Source: Mycoplana dimorpha
GTDB lineage: Bacteria; Pseudomonadota; Alphaproteobacteria; Rhizobiales; Rhizobiaceae
DNA: 64,000 nt
Direction of reading: 5' to 3'
Assembly (NCBI RefSeq): GCF_003046475.1
Contig: NZ_PZZZ01000002.1
Location: 434,001 to 498,000, forward strand
Shown one piece after another: positions 28,638 to 37,139 of the stretch; the first letter of the stretch is position 1, and every line of letters starts with the position of its first letter. Made by a program: the position numbers and the translations under genes. The notes under the pieces were generated by a model. The model made no database searches. It was not told the DNA's origin and was given only the letters and a program-made list of their open reading frames with translations.

Positions 28638-28774
28638 CCTCCTCTTCTCCCCGTGGGGGAGAAGGTGGCGCGTAGCGCCGGATGAGGGGAGCCGCAAACT
28701 CGGCATTCGCGGCGATGCTCCTCATCGCCTCACTGCGCCCGGCACTTCTCCCCCGAAAGGAGAAGAGGGAGATC
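28638..28774. repeat. Rhizobiaceae-type palindromic intergenic repeat (RIME-like)
   Basis: Between the converging frk and pgi genes lies a mosaic of palindromes: CTTCTCCCCG then GGGGGAGAAG, then GGTGGCGCGTAGCGCCGGAT followed by GAGGGG, a middle segment with CTCCTCATCGCC, and CTTCTCCCCCGAAAGGAGAAG. The outer ends CCTCTTCTCC and GGAGAAGAGG are inverted repeats of each other. Blocks of this kind (CTTCTCCCC...GGGGAGAAGGTGGC...GGATGAGGG) are scattered through Rhizobiaceae genomes between genes. It has no coding content and may form strong RNA hairpins at the 3' ends of both transcripts. Confidence 0.75.
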
Positions 28775-28828
28775 GGCACCGCCTTCCACAGTTCCGCAGG
28801 CAGCACCCTCCAGTTGGCAGATGCGCGC

Positions 28829-30454
28829 CTACCGCGCCGCTTTCAGCAGCGCCGCCACCAGTCCGGCCGTGGACGAATCGTGCCCCGCTGCACTCTCCTT
28901 GCCCTCGATCACCGGTAGCAGGCCGGTGGCCAGTTCCTTGCCGAGCTCCACGCCCCACTGGTCGAACGAGTTGATGTCGAAGAGAACGCCCTCGACGAAG
29001 ACGCGGTGTTCGTAGAGCGCGATCAGGCGGCCGAGCGCGAACGGGGTCAGTTCGTCATAGACCATGGTGATCGACGGGCGGTTGCCGGCGAAGACCCGGT
29101 GCGGGGCGATCCGGTCGGCCTTCGCGGCGTCCATTCCCTTGGCCGTCAGCTGCGCCCTGGCCTCCTCGAGCGTGCGGCCCTTCATCAGCGCCTCCGACTG
29201 CGCCAAGCAGTTCGCCATCAGCAACTGGTGCTGGTGGCGCAGGTCCTTCTCGTGACCGTTCGCGGCGATCATGAACTCGGCCGGGATAATGTCGGTGCCC
29301 TGATGGATCAGCTGGTAGAAGGCGTGCTGGCCGTTGGTACCGGGCTCGCCCCAGACGACCGGCCCGGTCTTGCCTTCGACCGGCTTGCCTTCCAGCGTCA
29401 CGGACTTGCCGTTCGATTCCATGTCAAGCTGCTGCAGGTAGGCGGGAAAGCGCGACAGCCGCTGGTCGTAGGGCAGGATCGCGCGGGACGGATAGCCGAG
29501 CACGTTGCGGTGGTAGAAGCCGATGAGTCCAAGCAGCATCGGGATGTTCTGCCGGATCGGAGCGGTGCGGAAATGCGTGTCGATCGCGTAGCCGCCGGCG
29601 AGGAAATCGGCAAAGTCCTCCTTGCCGATCGCGATCATCAGCGGCAGGCCGATCGCCGACCAGATCGAGTAGCGGCCGCCGACCCAGTCCCAGAAGCCGA
29701 ACACCCGTTCCGCCGCGATGCCGAAGGCGGCAACCTTGTCGAGCGCCGTCGAGACCGCGCAGAAATGATGACCGACCGCTGCCTCGCCGAGCTTCTCGAC
29801 AACGAACCGCCGCGCGGTTTCGGCGTTGGTCATCGTCTCGATCGTCGTGAAGGTCTTCGAAGCGATGATGAACAGCGTCGTCTCGGCGTTAAGGTCCTTC
29901 AGCGTGTCGGCGATATGGGCGCCGTCGATGTTCGAGACGAAATGCAGCCGCGGGCCGTCATTGTAGGGCGCCAGCGCCAGCGTCGTCATGGCCGGGCCGA
30001 GATCCGACCCGCCAATGCCGATGTTGACGACATCGGTTATCTTCCGGCCGGTTGCGCCGGTGAGTGCGCCGGAGCGCACGCCATCGGAGAAGGCACCCAT
30101 GGCGTCGAGGACGGCGTTGATCTCCGGCATCACGTCCTTGCCGTCGACCAGCACCGGCGTGTTGGCGCGGTTGCGAAGCGCGGTGTGCAGCACCGCGCGA
30201 TCCTCGGTGATGTTGATGATCTCGCCCGAAAACATCGCATCGCGCTTCTTCTCGACGCCAGCCTGTTTCGCCAGCGCCTCAAGGCCGACGAGCACGCGAT
30301 CGTTCACGGCGCACTTGGAATAGTCGAACAGGAGGTCGTCGAGCGTTGCGCTGAAGCGGGAAAAGCGGTGCGGATCGGCGGCGAAGGCGGCGCGGATATC
30401 GGTGGCGGCGGTGTCCTTCACGGTGGATTTCAGCGTTTCGACAAGCGCGTTCAT
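28829..30454 (-). CDS. pgi: Glucose-6-phosphate isomerase
   Basis: Interconverts glucose-6-phosphate and fructose-6-phosphate; 541 residues, normal for Pgi. Signatures: [79 protein letters not shown] and the late [13 protein letters not shown]. The start at 30454 follows AAGGAG; the upstream frame adds seven residues without family sequence. It is convergent with fructokinase. Confidence 0.98.
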   Translation of the reverse strand: MNALVETLKSTVKDTAATDIRAAFAADPHRFSRFSATLDDLLFDYSKCAVNDRVLVGLEALAKQAGVEKKRDAMFSGEIINITEDRAVLHTALRNRANTPVLVDGKDVMPEINAVLDAMGAFSDGVRSGALTGATGRKITDVVNIGIGGSDLGPAMTTLALAPYNDGPRLHFVSNIDGAHIADTLKDLNAETTLFIIASKTFTTIETMTNAETARRFVVEKLGEAAVGHHFCAVSTALDKVAAFGIAAERVFGFWDWVGGRYSIWSAIGLPLMIAIGKEDFADFLAGGYAIDTHFRTAPIRQNIPMLLGLIGFYHRNVLGYPSRAILPYDQRLSRFPAYLQQLDMESNGKSVTLEGKPVEGKTGPVVWGEPGTNGQHAFYQLIHQGTDIIPAEFMIAANGHEKDLRHQHQLLMANCLAQSEALMKGRTLEEARAQLTAKGMDAAKADRIAPHRVFAGNRPSITMVYDELTPFALGRLIALYEHRVFVEGVLFDINSFDQWGVELGKELATGLLPVIEGKESAAGHDSSTAGLVAALLKAAR

Positions 30455-30595
30455 GGCGGGCTCCTTGCATCGCAATAGGGCTGGTGGGCGCTAGCTAGGC
30501 GCTTTGTCCGCCGTAGATCAAGGGCGGTCGGCGGGCCTTCGCCTGAAGCCGGACGATTTCTCCGAGCTTTCAAATCGACCGGTATGTTCGGGGCA

Positions 30596-32293
30596 TCAGC
30601 TTCGCAACTCCTTGCGCAGGATCTTGCCGACGTTCGATTTGGGCAATTCGTCGCGGAACTCGACATGGCGGGGGCGCTTGTAGTTCGTCAGGTTGGCCCT
30701 GCAATGCGCCCTGACGTCCGCTTCCGTCAGGTTAGGGTCATTCCTGACCACGAACAGCTTGACCGCCTCGCCGGAATGCTCGTCCGGCACGCCGACCGCG
30801 GCGCATTCGCGAACGCCCGGCATGGTCATTGCCACTTCTTCAATCTCGTTCGGAAAGACGTTGAAGCCGGAGACGAGGATCATGTCCTTCTTGCGGTCCA
30901 CGATCTTGATCAGCCCTTCCTCGTTCATGAAGCCGATATCGCCGGTGCGGAAGTAGCCGTCCGCCGTCATCACCTTCGTGGTTTCGTCTGGCCGCTGCCA
31001 GTAGCCGGCCATCACCTGCGGGCCGCGGATGCAGATCTCGCCGACCTCGCCTAGCGGCAGGGAGTTGCCGATATCGTCGCGGATATCGACGTCGGTCGAG
31101 GGGAGCGGCATGCCGATGGTGCCGGTGAATTGGGTGCTGTCCAGGCGATTGGCCGTGGCCACCGGCGAGGTCTCGGAGAGGCCGTAGCCTTCGGCGATCA
31201 GGCAGCCGGTCATCTTCCGCCAGCGCTCGGCAACCGGCCGCTGCACGGCCATGCCGCCGCCGAAGGTGAGCGCCAGCGCAGAAAAATCCAGCTTCTGGAA
31301 GTCATGATTGTTCATCAGCGCGTTGAACAACGTGTTCAGACCCGGGAAGACGTTGATCTTGTAGGTGGCCATCTCCTTGACCAGGGCGGGAATGTCGCGC
31401 GGATTGACGATAAGGATGTTGTGGGCGCCGACCAGCAGCCCGGCCAGTGAATTTACCGTCAGCGCGAAGATGTGATAGAGCGGCAGCGCACAAAGGAACA
31501 CCAGCCGCTCCGGGCGCGGCCGGCCGAGGAATGCGGTCTCCAGCCACATCACCATCTGCTCCATGTTCGACAGGAGGTTGGTGTGGGTGAGCATCGCGCC
31601 CTTGGCAGTCCCCGTCGTACCACCGGTATATTGCAGGAAGGCGATATCGCTTCCCTTGACGTTGGGGTCCGTCAGCCTCCCCGCACCCGCCGCCAGCACC
31701 GCTTTGAAGGCGTGATGGCCGGGCAGCGACCAGGCCGGCACCAGCTTCTTCACCTTGCGGACGACGAGATTGACGAGGACGCCCTTCGCGCCCAGCATGT
31801 CGCCCAGCCGGCAGACCACGATCTCCTTGACCGATGTCCGAGCGACGACCTGCTGCACCACATGGGCGAAGTTTTCGAGCACGAACAGCATCCTGGCGCC
31901 GGAATCGTTCAACTGATACTCGAGCTCGCGCGGTGTGTAGAGCGGATTGATGTTCACCACCGTGAAGCCGGCGCGCAGGATGCCGTGGACGACGACGGGG
32001 TTCTGCAGGATGTTCGGCAGCATCACCGCGACGCGATCGCCCTTCTCCAAGCCGCGCGATTGCAGCCAGGCCCCGATCTTCGCCGATTGGATCTCCAGTT
32101 CCCGGAAGGTCAGCGCCCGGCCCATGCTGGTGAAGGCGGGCCGGTCGGCGTATTTCGCGCAATGATGCACGAGTGCCGCGCCGATCGATTCATGCGCCAG
32201 CGGCGGAATCTCAGCCGGCATGCCGGGCGGGTAGGAGGCGAGCCACACCCGATCCGGGACTGTGGCGGGCTGGTCCTTGTTGGTTGCCGACAT
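30596..32293 (-). CDS. fadD: Long-chain fatty-acid--CoA ligase
   Basis: AMP-forming acyl-CoA synthetase of 565 residues, close to E. coli FadD (561). Core motifs: the ATP loop YTGGTTGTAKGAMLTH, AEGYGLSETSP, the hinge region YFRTGDIGFMNEEGLIKIVD with RKKDMILVSGFNV, and the C-terminal catalytic-lysine segment LPKSNVGKILRKEL. It activates long-chain fatty acids for beta-oxidation at the inner membrane. The start at 32293 follows a strong AGGAGGACC site; a frame upstream to 32395 is open but not family-like. No other fad gene is adjacent. Confidence 0.94.
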   Translation of the reverse strand: MSATNKDQPATVPDRVWLASYPPGMPAEIPPLAHESIGAALVHHCAKYADRPAFTSMGRALTFRELEIQSAKIGAWLQSRGLEKGDRVAVMLPNILQNPVVVHGILRAGFTVVNINPLYTPRELEYQLNDSGARMLFVLENFAHVVQQVVARTSVKEIVVCRLGDMLGAKGVLVNLVVRKVKKLVPAWSLPGHHAFKAVLAAGAGRLTDPNVKGSDIAFLQYTGGTTGTAKGAMLTHTNLLSNMEQMVMWLETAFLGRPRPERLVFLCALPLYHIFALTVNSLAGLLVGAHNILIVNPRDIPALVKEMATYKINVFPGLNTLFNALMNNHDFQKLDFSALALTFGGGMAVQRPVAERWRKMTGCLIAEGYGLSETSPVATANRLDSTQFTGTIGMPLPSTDVDIRDDIGNSLPLGEVGEICIRGPQVMAGYWQRPDETTKVMTADGYFRTGDIGFMNEEGLIKIVDRKKDMILVSGFNVFPNEIEEVAMTMPGVRECAAVGVPDEHSGEAVKLFVVRNDPNLTEADVRAHCRANLTNYKRPRHVEFRDELPKSNVGKILRKELRS

Positions 32294-32525
32294 GAACGCA
32301 GGTCCTCCTCGGCCCGGCGTCTGCTCGTCCGGGCTACAGCGGCCGCCGCTGCTGCAGCAGCCAGCATGATGGCTTTGATCCACGGCTTCAAGCACAATCG
32401 CTATTGTTCATGGATGCCGTGACGAGCTTCCGCGCTCGAACGGCCGGACCGCCGGTGCGCCGGCAGCGGGCTGGAAATGGCTCGTCAGTCGTGAAAGAAT
32501 GCAAGGCTGGGGCAGAGGAACAGAG

Positions 32526-32951
32526 ATGAGAAAACCGACCGCCCTGCTTGTTGGAGCCGTATTCGCCGCGATCCTTGCCGCACCGGCGCCGGCGGCCGCC
32601 ATCGACGGCTTGCGCCCGCGCAACGGACCGGTCGCGGTCGGCGACCCTCCGCCCGATGTGCTGACCGGCCAGGATCCGGTGGACGCGCTGCGCGGGCCGC
32701 CTGTTTATCGCGGCCAGCGCGGCTACCGCAATTATCGGGAAGGTTATTACCAGTACAAGGGCTACTGGTATCCGCGCTGGATCTTCGGGAACGGCGAGAT
32801 GCTCGGCGATACCACGGTCGGGCCCTATGCCCCCGTCTACGGCATGACACGGGAAAACTGGTGCGCCACCCGCTATCGATCCTACCGCCTTTCCGACAAC
32901 ACCTACCTCCCGCGGACCGGCGGGCCGCGCATCCAATGCGTGCCGCAATAG
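32526..32951 (+). CDS. BA14K-like exported protein
   Basis: A 141-residue secreted protein. The signal peptide (residues 1-24, ending APAAA) is followed by a Gly/Tyr/Arg-rich middle (YRNYREGYYQYKGYWYPRW) and the C-terminal BA14K-type motif ENWCATRYRSYRLSDNTYLP, ending with GGPRIQC. The paired cysteines probably form a disulphide. BA14K proteins were described in Brucella as immunoreactive, lectin-like surface proteins; the biochemical role is unclear. The start follows GCAGAGGAACAGAG. Confidence 0.82.
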   Translation: MRKPTALLVGAVFAAILAAPAPAAAIDGLRPRNGPVAVGDPPPDVLTGQDPVDALRGPPVYRGQRGYRNYREGYYQYKGYWYPRWIFGNGEMLGDTTVGPYAPVYGMTRENWCATRYRSYRLSDNTYLPRTGGPRIQCVPQ

Positions 32952-32982
32952 CGCTCGGCGTCGGCCGACCGCCGATGGTGGA

Positions 32983-33588
32983 TCAGGAAATGTCCGCGGT
33001 GATGATCCGGTCCATCGGGATGTCGTGCGGCTGCGGATGGATCGTCTCGATTGCCTGCGAGCCATAGCCGACGCCGATTACCAGCGGCTTGTCCTGTAGG
33101 GCAGCGAGCGTGCGATCGAAGAAGCCGCCGCCGTAGCCGAGCCGGTATTGCTCCGGGTCGAATCCGACGAGCGGCGCGATAACGACGTCAGGGTCGGCGG
33201 CCGTCCCGTCCGCCGGGATCGGAATGTTCCAGATGCCGCGGTCGAGGCGCTCACCATGGCGCCAACTGCGGAAGACCAGCGGCTGGCCCTTCTGGACGAC
33301 AATCGGCAGCAGCGCCATGCCGCCGCCCAGCCAGATTTCCTCCATCCATGGGCGCAGGTCGGGCTCGCCGCGGAACGGCCAGTAGAGACTGATGCGCTTG
33401 CCGTGAACGTCGCCCACTGCCGCCCGCAGGCGCTCGGTGATCAAGCGCCCCGCTTGCGCCCGCGCGTCTGCCGGCTGCTGCAGCCGCGCCGCGATCAGCC
33501 GCTCCCGTTCACGCTTGCGCCAGCCATAGACGTTGTCCGGCACTTCCGGCCTTGGGATTTCGCCGCCGCTACCTTCCCCGTCCTGCAT
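32983..33588 (-). CDS. 5-formyltetrahydrofolate cyclo-ligase
   Basis: A 201-residue MTHFS-family enzyme converting 5-formyl-THF to 5,10-methenyl-THF with ATP. Family blocks: RKRERERLIAARLQQP, ISLYWPFRGEPDLRPWM, and the active-site region FDPEQYRLGYGGGFFDRTLA followed by VIGVGYGSQAIETI. It stands alone between the BA14K gene and the permease gene. It has an extended N-terminus of about 20 residues (EGSGGEIPRPEVPDN), so a later start is possible but no good alternative was seen. Confidence 0.93.
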   Translation of the reverse strand: MQDGEGSGGEIPRPEVPDNVYGWRKRERERLIAARLQQPADARAQAGRLITERLRAAVGDVHGKRISLYWPFRGEPDLRPWMEEIWLGGGMALLPIVVQKGQPLVFRSWRHGERLDRGIWNIPIPADGTAADPDVVIAPLVGFDPEQYRLGYGGGFFDRTLAALQDKPLVIGVGYGSQAIETIHPQPHDIPMDRIITADIS

Positions 33589-33810
33589 TAATCCCTCCCG
33601 GTCGCCGAGGTGACAATGTGCCCGTGTCTGCGCTTCCTGTCCTGCCGAATTGAGCCGAGGTTCCGGCGAAATTCCCTTATCTCATGCAAAGCACAAAAAA
33701 ATCGTCACATACGCAAGGTTTTCTTTGCCGGGCCATGCGACACTGTTATCACGGTATCGAGGCGACGGAGCCTGAACGGTCAGGGCGCGGCGTCGACAGG
33801 GAGAATTGCG

Positions 33811-34971
33811 GTGCACGAGCCCCAATTTAGCAAAATACGGTCGGAACCCCGGCTCCTCGGAGCCGCGCGGCCGTCAGGGGTGGCGCTGATCTCCTCGATC
33901 TCGGCCGCCCGCTGGCTTCTCCTTCTCGTCATCGTGGCCGGTATCTACTTCTTCTACGGCTTCGTCGTGCCGGTGCTGGCGGCGCTGGTGATCGCCTCGG
34001 CGAGCTGGCCGCTGTTCTGCCGGCTGCGGCAGGCGATCGGCGGCAACCGCACACTGGCCGCGTCGATCGCGATCCTTTTCATCCTCGGCTTCATCGTCGT
34101 TCCGCTGATGTTCGCCATCACCTACGCCTTCCAGGAAGTGCGCGACTGGATCGGCTGGGCGGTGCAGACCAACAAGACCGGCGCTCCGGTGCCGGAGTGG
34201 ATCCGTGCCCTTCCCGTCATCGGCGAGTGGACGGCAAAGCAATGGACGGACCTGCTGTCGCATCCCGGCGCCATCGGCGAAGTGACCCAAATCGTAAGCG
34301 GCGCGAACATCGCCAACATCTATCGGGTGGCGCTGGCAGCAGGCGGCGCAGCCTTTCACTTGCTGCTGACCATGCTGTTCATGCTGATCGCGCTGTTTTT
34401 CCTCTATCGTGACGGCGAGCCGTTCATGGCGCAGGTCGACAGCATCGGCGAGCGAATCCTGCCGATGCGCTGGGGCCGCATCTCGCGTATCGTCCCGGCG
34501 ACGATCAGTTCCACCGTCACCGGCATGACGCTGATCGCCATCGGCGAGGGCATCGTGCTCGGCATCGCCTACTGGATCGCCGGGGTCCCCTCCGCCGTCA
34601 CCCTCGGCGTGCTGACCGGCCTGATGGCGCTCTTTCCCGGCGGAGCGCCCCTGTCGTTCACGCTGGTGTCGATCTATCTCGTCTCCAGCGGATCGCCGTT
34701 TGCCGGCCTCGCCCTGTTCATCTGGGGATCCGTCGAGCTGTTCATCGTCGACAAGACGCTGCGTCCGCGGCTGGTGGGCGGTCCGATCAAGCTTCCCTTC
34801 CTGCCGACCTTCTTCGGCCTGATCGGGGGCGTGAAGACGATGGGCTTCCTCGGGCTGTTCATCGGCCCGGTTCTGATGGCGCTTCTGGTCGCCATCTGGC
34901 GCGAATGGGTGCGCGAGGTGGAACTGACCGAGGAGACCAGTGTCATCGTCGACAAGCGGGCGGCCGAGTAG
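33811..34971 (+). CDS. AI-2E family (PerM/UPF0118) transporter
   Basis: A 386-residue inner-membrane protein with about eight hydrophobic segments: WLLLLVIVAGIYFFYGFVV, VLAALVIASASWPLF and TLAASIAILFILGFIVVPLM at the N-terminus; FHLLLTMLFMLIALFFLYRD, GMTLIAIGEGIVLGIAYWIA and FFGLIGGVKTMGFLGLFIGP further on. PxxVGGPIKLPFLPTFFGLIGG is the family hallmark. Members export diverse small molecules or act in Na+/H+ exchange; the substrate is unknown. The start is a GTG at 33811 after AGGGAGA; the frame is open upstream to 33610 without hydrophobic or family sequence. Confidence 0.88.
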   Translation: MHEPQFSKIRSEPRLLGAARPSGVALISSISAARWLLLLVIVAGIYFFYGFVVPVLAALVIASASWPLFCRLRQAIGGNRTLAASIAILFILGFIVVPLMFAITYAFQEVRDWIGWAVQTNKTGAPVPEWIRALPVIGEWTAKQWTDLLSHPGAIGEVTQIVSGANIANIYRVALAAGGAAFHLLLTMLFMLIALFFLYRDGEPFMAQVDSIGERILPMRWGRISRIVPATISSTVTGMTLIAIGEGIVLGIAYWIAGVPSAVTLGVLTGLMALFPGGAPLSFTLVSIYLVSSGSPFAGLALFIWGSVELFIVDKTLRPRLVGGPIKLPFLPTFFGLIGGVKTMGFLGLFIGPVLMALLVAIWREWVREVELTEETSVIVDKRAAE

Positions 34972-34990
34972 CGGGCAATGCCTTTGCCTG

Positions 34991-35860
34991 TCAGCGAAGC
35001 GTGACCCGCCGCTCGAGCCCGATCGCCTCGTAGGGGAAGGCCTCTAGCAGTGCGTGGCGGTCGAACACCGGCCGCGGCAGATCCGCAGCGCGCAGCGCAT
35101 CGTCGATCGACAGATGGAAGGCATAGTTAAACCTGCCGACGCCCTGAAAATAATCCAGGTATTTGAAGATCGGCTCGAAGGCGCTCAGATGCGCCCGGCA
35201 CGGAATGCCGTAGGCGTCGGCCAGCACCATGCCGTGCAGCGAACTTGAAATCACCAGGCTCGACTGCGCGATGATCGCCGCCATCTCCACCGGGCTGATG
35301 CGCGGGGATAGCACCGTGACGTGGCGGGACGGCGAGCCCAGCCGCTCCGGCAGAAAGCGTTCGTCGTTCAGGTTGGGAATATAGACGATGTCAGGGACGC
35401 CATATCGTTGCCGCACGGCGGGCATTGCCTGCGCGATTTCGAGATGGAAGAGGCCCGGAAAGAGCAGGCCCGGATCGCCGAAGACGTCGGGCGCCTCGAG
35501 CCCGAAGCGGCGCAGCACGCCGCGGGTCAGCGGCCCGCGCACGGCGGCGACCCGAAGGCTGCGCACCTTGGCAAGCCGCTTCGGCCAGGACTTGCCGTTT
35601 ACGCCCGCACCCCAGACCACGTCGCCATCCCGCGCCTGCTGCAGGATCGAGCCGACCGCGAGCAGGCGCGGGCGGTCGGGCGCCGCAGGTTCGACCGCAA
35701 CCGATCCGAAGCCGGAATTGTCCAGGATGCGCCGCACGAGCATCGGCGACAGCTCGTCTCCGAAATTGCCGCAGCCGTCGCCCTCCGGCGGCGTCCAGTG
35801 GTAGAGGTTTACGGTTTTTCCGTCGAACCGCGCCTGCTCGGCTTCGGATGGGTTCGCCAC
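34991..35860 (-). CDS. Polysaccharide pyruvyl transferase family protein (ExoV-like)
   Basis: A 289-residue enzyme. VNLYHWTPPEGDGCGNFGDE is the GNFGDxL signature of polysaccharide pyruvyl transferases. WGAGVNGKSWP, AVRGPLTRGVLRRFGLEAPD, FGDPGLLFP and VISSSLHGMVLADAYGIPC are shared with ExoV, which adds ketal pyruvate to the terminal sugar of exopolysaccharide subunits. It is the last gene of a three-gene minus-strand cluster and its start overlaps the glycosyltransferase gene by 52 bases. The sugar target is unknown. Confidence 0.88.
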   Translation of the reverse strand: MANPSEAEQARFDGKTVNLYHWTPPEGDGCGNFGDELSPMLVRRILDNSGFGSVAVEPAAPDRPRLLAVGSILQQARDGDVVWGAGVNGKSWPKRLAKVRSLRVAAVRGPLTRGVLRRFGLEAPDVFGDPGLLFPGLFHLEIAQAMPAVRQRYGVPDIVYIPNLNDERFLPERLGSPSRHVTVLSPRISPVEMAAIIAQSSLVISSSLHGMVLADAYGIPCRAHLSAFEPIFKYLDYFQGVGRFNYAFHLSIDDALRAADLPRPVFDRHALLEAFPYEAIGLERRVTLR

Positions 35861-37008
35861 TTGTGCGGTTTCTCCTCTTTTTGCCGTCGCTCACCCGTGC
35901 GCCAGCTGAGCAGCCATGCCGTCAGGCGCTTGAGCAGCGGAAGTCTGCGCGTGCTGCGGATGTTCTTCAGGTATAATTTGCGGTGCTGCGCGGCGATGCG
36001 CGGCCAAGCCAGCACCCGCGCGCTGTAGTCGAGAATGCGTCTGCGCAACCGCGCGCGCCGTTGCGGCGAGATCGACAGCGCCTTGCGGATCGCAGCAGCC
36101 GCACTCACGCGGTCGCCTGGCGTGTAGACCATTCCGCCGAACCTCCCGCTCATTTCGCCGATCACGCCCTCGTCCGGTGCGACGACGGGCAGCCCGAAGG
36201 TGAAGGCCAGCGGCACCACACCCGAGTTCAACCGGCCGGCTCGCGGGATGAAGACGGCCCGGCAGCTCTCGAACAGCGGAGCCACGGACCGGTCCTGTAT
36301 CCGCTTGTGCAGCCGTACGACGGTGTCGGCCTTCTCCAGGCCTGCGCGGACCGAGGCCGGAAAGCCGCTGCGCGACAGCGGCCCGGCAAATACGAGTTGT
36401 GACCGCGGAACGTCGGCAAGGACGAACGCTTCCCGGGCGAGCGCCTCCTCCTCCACGGTGCGAAGCTCGCCGAAGACGAGCAGCCGCTTTCGCTTCGAAG
36501 AGACAGGGATGCCTTTTTCCGGCTCCTTGAAGTCCTTGTAAAAGTCGTAGTTGCCATGCGGTATGACGACGTGCCGTGCGCGCGTGGCCCAGGGAGCCTT
36601 CGCATGCTCGCGGCAGAACCATTCCCGCGACCGCTTGCCAAGGTGAAGGAAGACGTCGGTGTGGCGGAAGACCGACGCAAACAGCCGGATTCCGACTTCC
36701 CCCAGATCTTGCTTGGCGTCGTTGTTGTGGACGGTATGGACAATCAGGGCACGGCGGGCAAGCCGGTCGAGGGCGGCATCGATCTCTTCGACGCCCACCC
36801 GTCGCTCGTCCTTCCATCCGAGCAGGGCTTCCGGCCACTGGATGTGGACGACGTCCCAGTCGCAGGTTCCATGCAGGAGGTGGATCGGGCCATGGGCGAC
36901 CAGTCCCACCCCGGGATCATCGAGAAGCGCCTGCATGAGCTGGCTGAGATAGGGATTGCGGGGATAGGTCGTCGACATGTCCACGGGGAACAGGATTCTG
37001 AGCTTCAC
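35809..37008 (-). CDS. Glycosyltransferase, GT-B type
   Basis: A 399-residue protein read as a GT-B glycosyltransferase. The N-terminal half has WDVVHIQWPEALLGWKDERR and ALIVHTVHNNDAKQDLGEVG; the C-terminal half has KRKRLLVFGELRTVEEEALA, LFESCRAVFIPRAGRLNSGV and the donor-site-like VPLAFTFGLPVVAPDEGVIG. The fold call comes from this N/C domain layout, and family and linkage are not certain. The start is a GTG at 37008 after the very strong GGAGGAGAAAGG. The flanking pyruvyl transferase genes place it in synthesis of a surface or capsular polysaccharide. Confidence 0.8.
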   Translation of the reverse strand: MKLRILFPVDMSTTYPRNPYLSQLMQALLDDPGVGLVAHGPIHLLHGTCDWDVVHIQWPEALLGWKDERRVGVEEIDAALDRLARRALIVHTVHNNDAKQDLGEVGIRLFASVFRHTDVFLHLGKRSREWFCREHAKAPWATRARHVVIPHGNYDFYKDFKEPEKGIPVSSKRKRLLVFGELRTVEEEALAREAFVLADVPRSQLVFAGPLSRSGFPASVRAGLEKADTVVRLHKRIQDRSVAPLFESCRAVFIPRAGRLNSGVVPLAFTFGLPVVAPDEGVIGEMSGRFGGMVYTPGDRVSAAAAIRKALSISPQRRARLRRRILDYSARVLAWPRIAAQHRKLYLKNIRSTRRLPLLKRLTAWLLSWRTGERRQKEEKPHKWRTHPKPSRRGSTEKP

Positions 37009-37113
37009 CCTTTCTCCTCCCCGGTCACCGCGGACCTTCCGCACGGCTGCCGGAACTGTACCACAGGCGCATCTGCGGGAAAGCTCACCGAAAGGCGATG
37101 GGCCGCTCGCATA

Positions 37114-37139
37114 AGCGCGCCCGGCCTGACGGGCGCGCT
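37114..37139 (-). terminator. Strong hairpin over the stop codon of the fusion gene
   Basis: A 10-bp perfect stem AGCGCGCCCG / CGGGCGCGCT with a 6-base loop. It begins within the TAG stop of the gene to the right and lies 106 bases before the next gene's start. There is no T-run, so it may slow or partly stop transcription, or protect the mRNA end, rather than act as a full terminator. Confidence 0.5.

Noticed and set aside
33589-33810. Possible 6S RNA next to the 5-formyl-THF cyclo-ligase gene
   Set aside because: 6S RNA often lies beside this gene, so both strands were inspected for the long paired rod with a central bubble. No such structure was evident. A covariance search with the 6S model would settle it.
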